Of a stretch of DNA of 64,000 nucleotides, positions 63,761 through 64,000 are shown piece by piece; position 1 is the stretch's first letter, and each line of letters starts with the position of its first letter. Below the pieces are notes generated by a model. It was not told the origin of the DNA, did no database searches, and saw nothing but the letters and a program-made list of their open reading frames with translations. Source of the DNA: Clostridia bacterium (GTDB lineage: Bacteria; Bacillota; Clostridia; Oscillospirales; CAG-272); assembly GCA_017398595.1 (NCBI GenBank), contig JAFQFR010000015.1, positions 1 to 64,000 of the forward strand, in the 5' to 3' direction. Both the position numbers and the translations under genes were made by a program.

Positions 63761-64000
63761 TTACACCACTTCGTACATTTCGGCGGCGTCTGCCTTTTTG
63801 GTGCTTTCCTTTACGTCGGTGACGCGGACGCGGAGCGTCTTTTCCCCGAAGGTGATCTCGATGATGTCGCCGACCTTGACATCGTAGGATGCCTTGACGA
63901 CTCTGCCGTTGACGCTGATATGCGCCGCGTCGCACGCTTCATTTGCCACGGTGCGGCGCTTGATGAGGCGCGACACCTTTAAAAATTTATCAATACGCAT
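63761..64000 (-). CDS. rqcP: RqcP/YabO S4-domain protein
   Basis: The 79-residue S4 RNA-binding protein (MRIDKFLKVSRLIKRRTVAN, GRVVKASYDVKVGDIIEI) is a ribosome-associated factor that helps RqcH add alanine tails on stalled 50S subunits. Its ATG is the last codon of the window, so the ribosome site is not seen. Gene order with yabP, yabQ and divIC is the conserved one. Confidence 0.92.
   Translation of the reverse strand: MRIDKFLKVSRLIKRRTVANEACDAAHISVNGRVVKASYDVKVGDIIEITFGEKTLRVRVTDVKESTKKADAAEMYEVV

Overview
The window reads as chromosomal DNA of an anaerobic, endospore-forming member of the Clostridia (Oscillospiraceae-like). The evidence is moderately high GC, strong GGAGG ribosome sites with several TTG and GTG starts, a yabP-yabQ sporulation cluster, an oxygen-sensitive glycyl radical enzyme with its activase, a tandem glycine riboswitch and many intergenic hairpin repeats. 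No species can be named. No phage, plasmid, insertion sequence with transposase, rRNA or CRISPR array was seen.

Layout. 1-7300: a minus-strand tRNA cluster (one partial, Asp, Val), a secreted protein with a copper-amine-oxidase-N-like end, three tandem paralogous FKBP/trigger-factor-like extracytoplasmic foldases, and Hsp33. 7840-12300: a methyltransferase, then pgk and tpiA and a malate/lactate dehydrogenase-family enzyme; gpmI lies further on at 17731-19380. 12340-17700: a small HTH regulator facing a Cys-rich miniprotein across a 38-bp palindrome, a beta-CASP hydrolase, a LysE exporter divergent from an XRE-cupin regulator, a P-loop kinase and an ECF S component. 19624-25352: a phosphodiesterase and uvrB-uvrA, separated by a MITE-like element. 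25558-29325: an SDR, glycyl radical enzyme and activase operon of unknown substrate. 29629-35000: a SEDS protein, tRNA-Arg, a four-helix-bundle gene, and a membrane zinc-ribbon protein beside an alpha/beta hydrolase-acyltransferase fusion.

35200-39800: a glycine-riboswitch-controlled AGCS symporter, followed by a degenerate stretch (C-terminal fragment, AraC fragment, frameshifted leucine-rich-repeat gene). 39900-50000: hemolysin III, CapA, PgeF, truB-aspS, a membrane-anchored binding-protein-like gene, alanine racemase with a lipoprotein, and a two-helix membrane protein. 50100-57100: ACT and UPF0210 genes, then three tandem TTG-started paralogous regulator-like proteins in line with a B12-binding radical SAM protein. 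57300-64000: a three-gene operon of small proteins, a two-component system, a phosphopantetheinyl transferase, a beta-lactamase-like surface protein with a PETT repeat, and the divIC-yabQ-yabP-rqcP cluster.

The most unusual signal is noncoding. It is a family of ~160-190 bp multi-hairpin elements (30947-31107, 42942-43133, 50373-50559 and a half copy at 47323-47409). Variable stems are separated by a constant tag that is inverted in the second half of the element, and two copies show compensatory base changes in their stems. I know of no described element with this plan. Other repeat families (a TCCCTCA-ended element with three copies, and several short palindromes) fill most remaining intergenic space.
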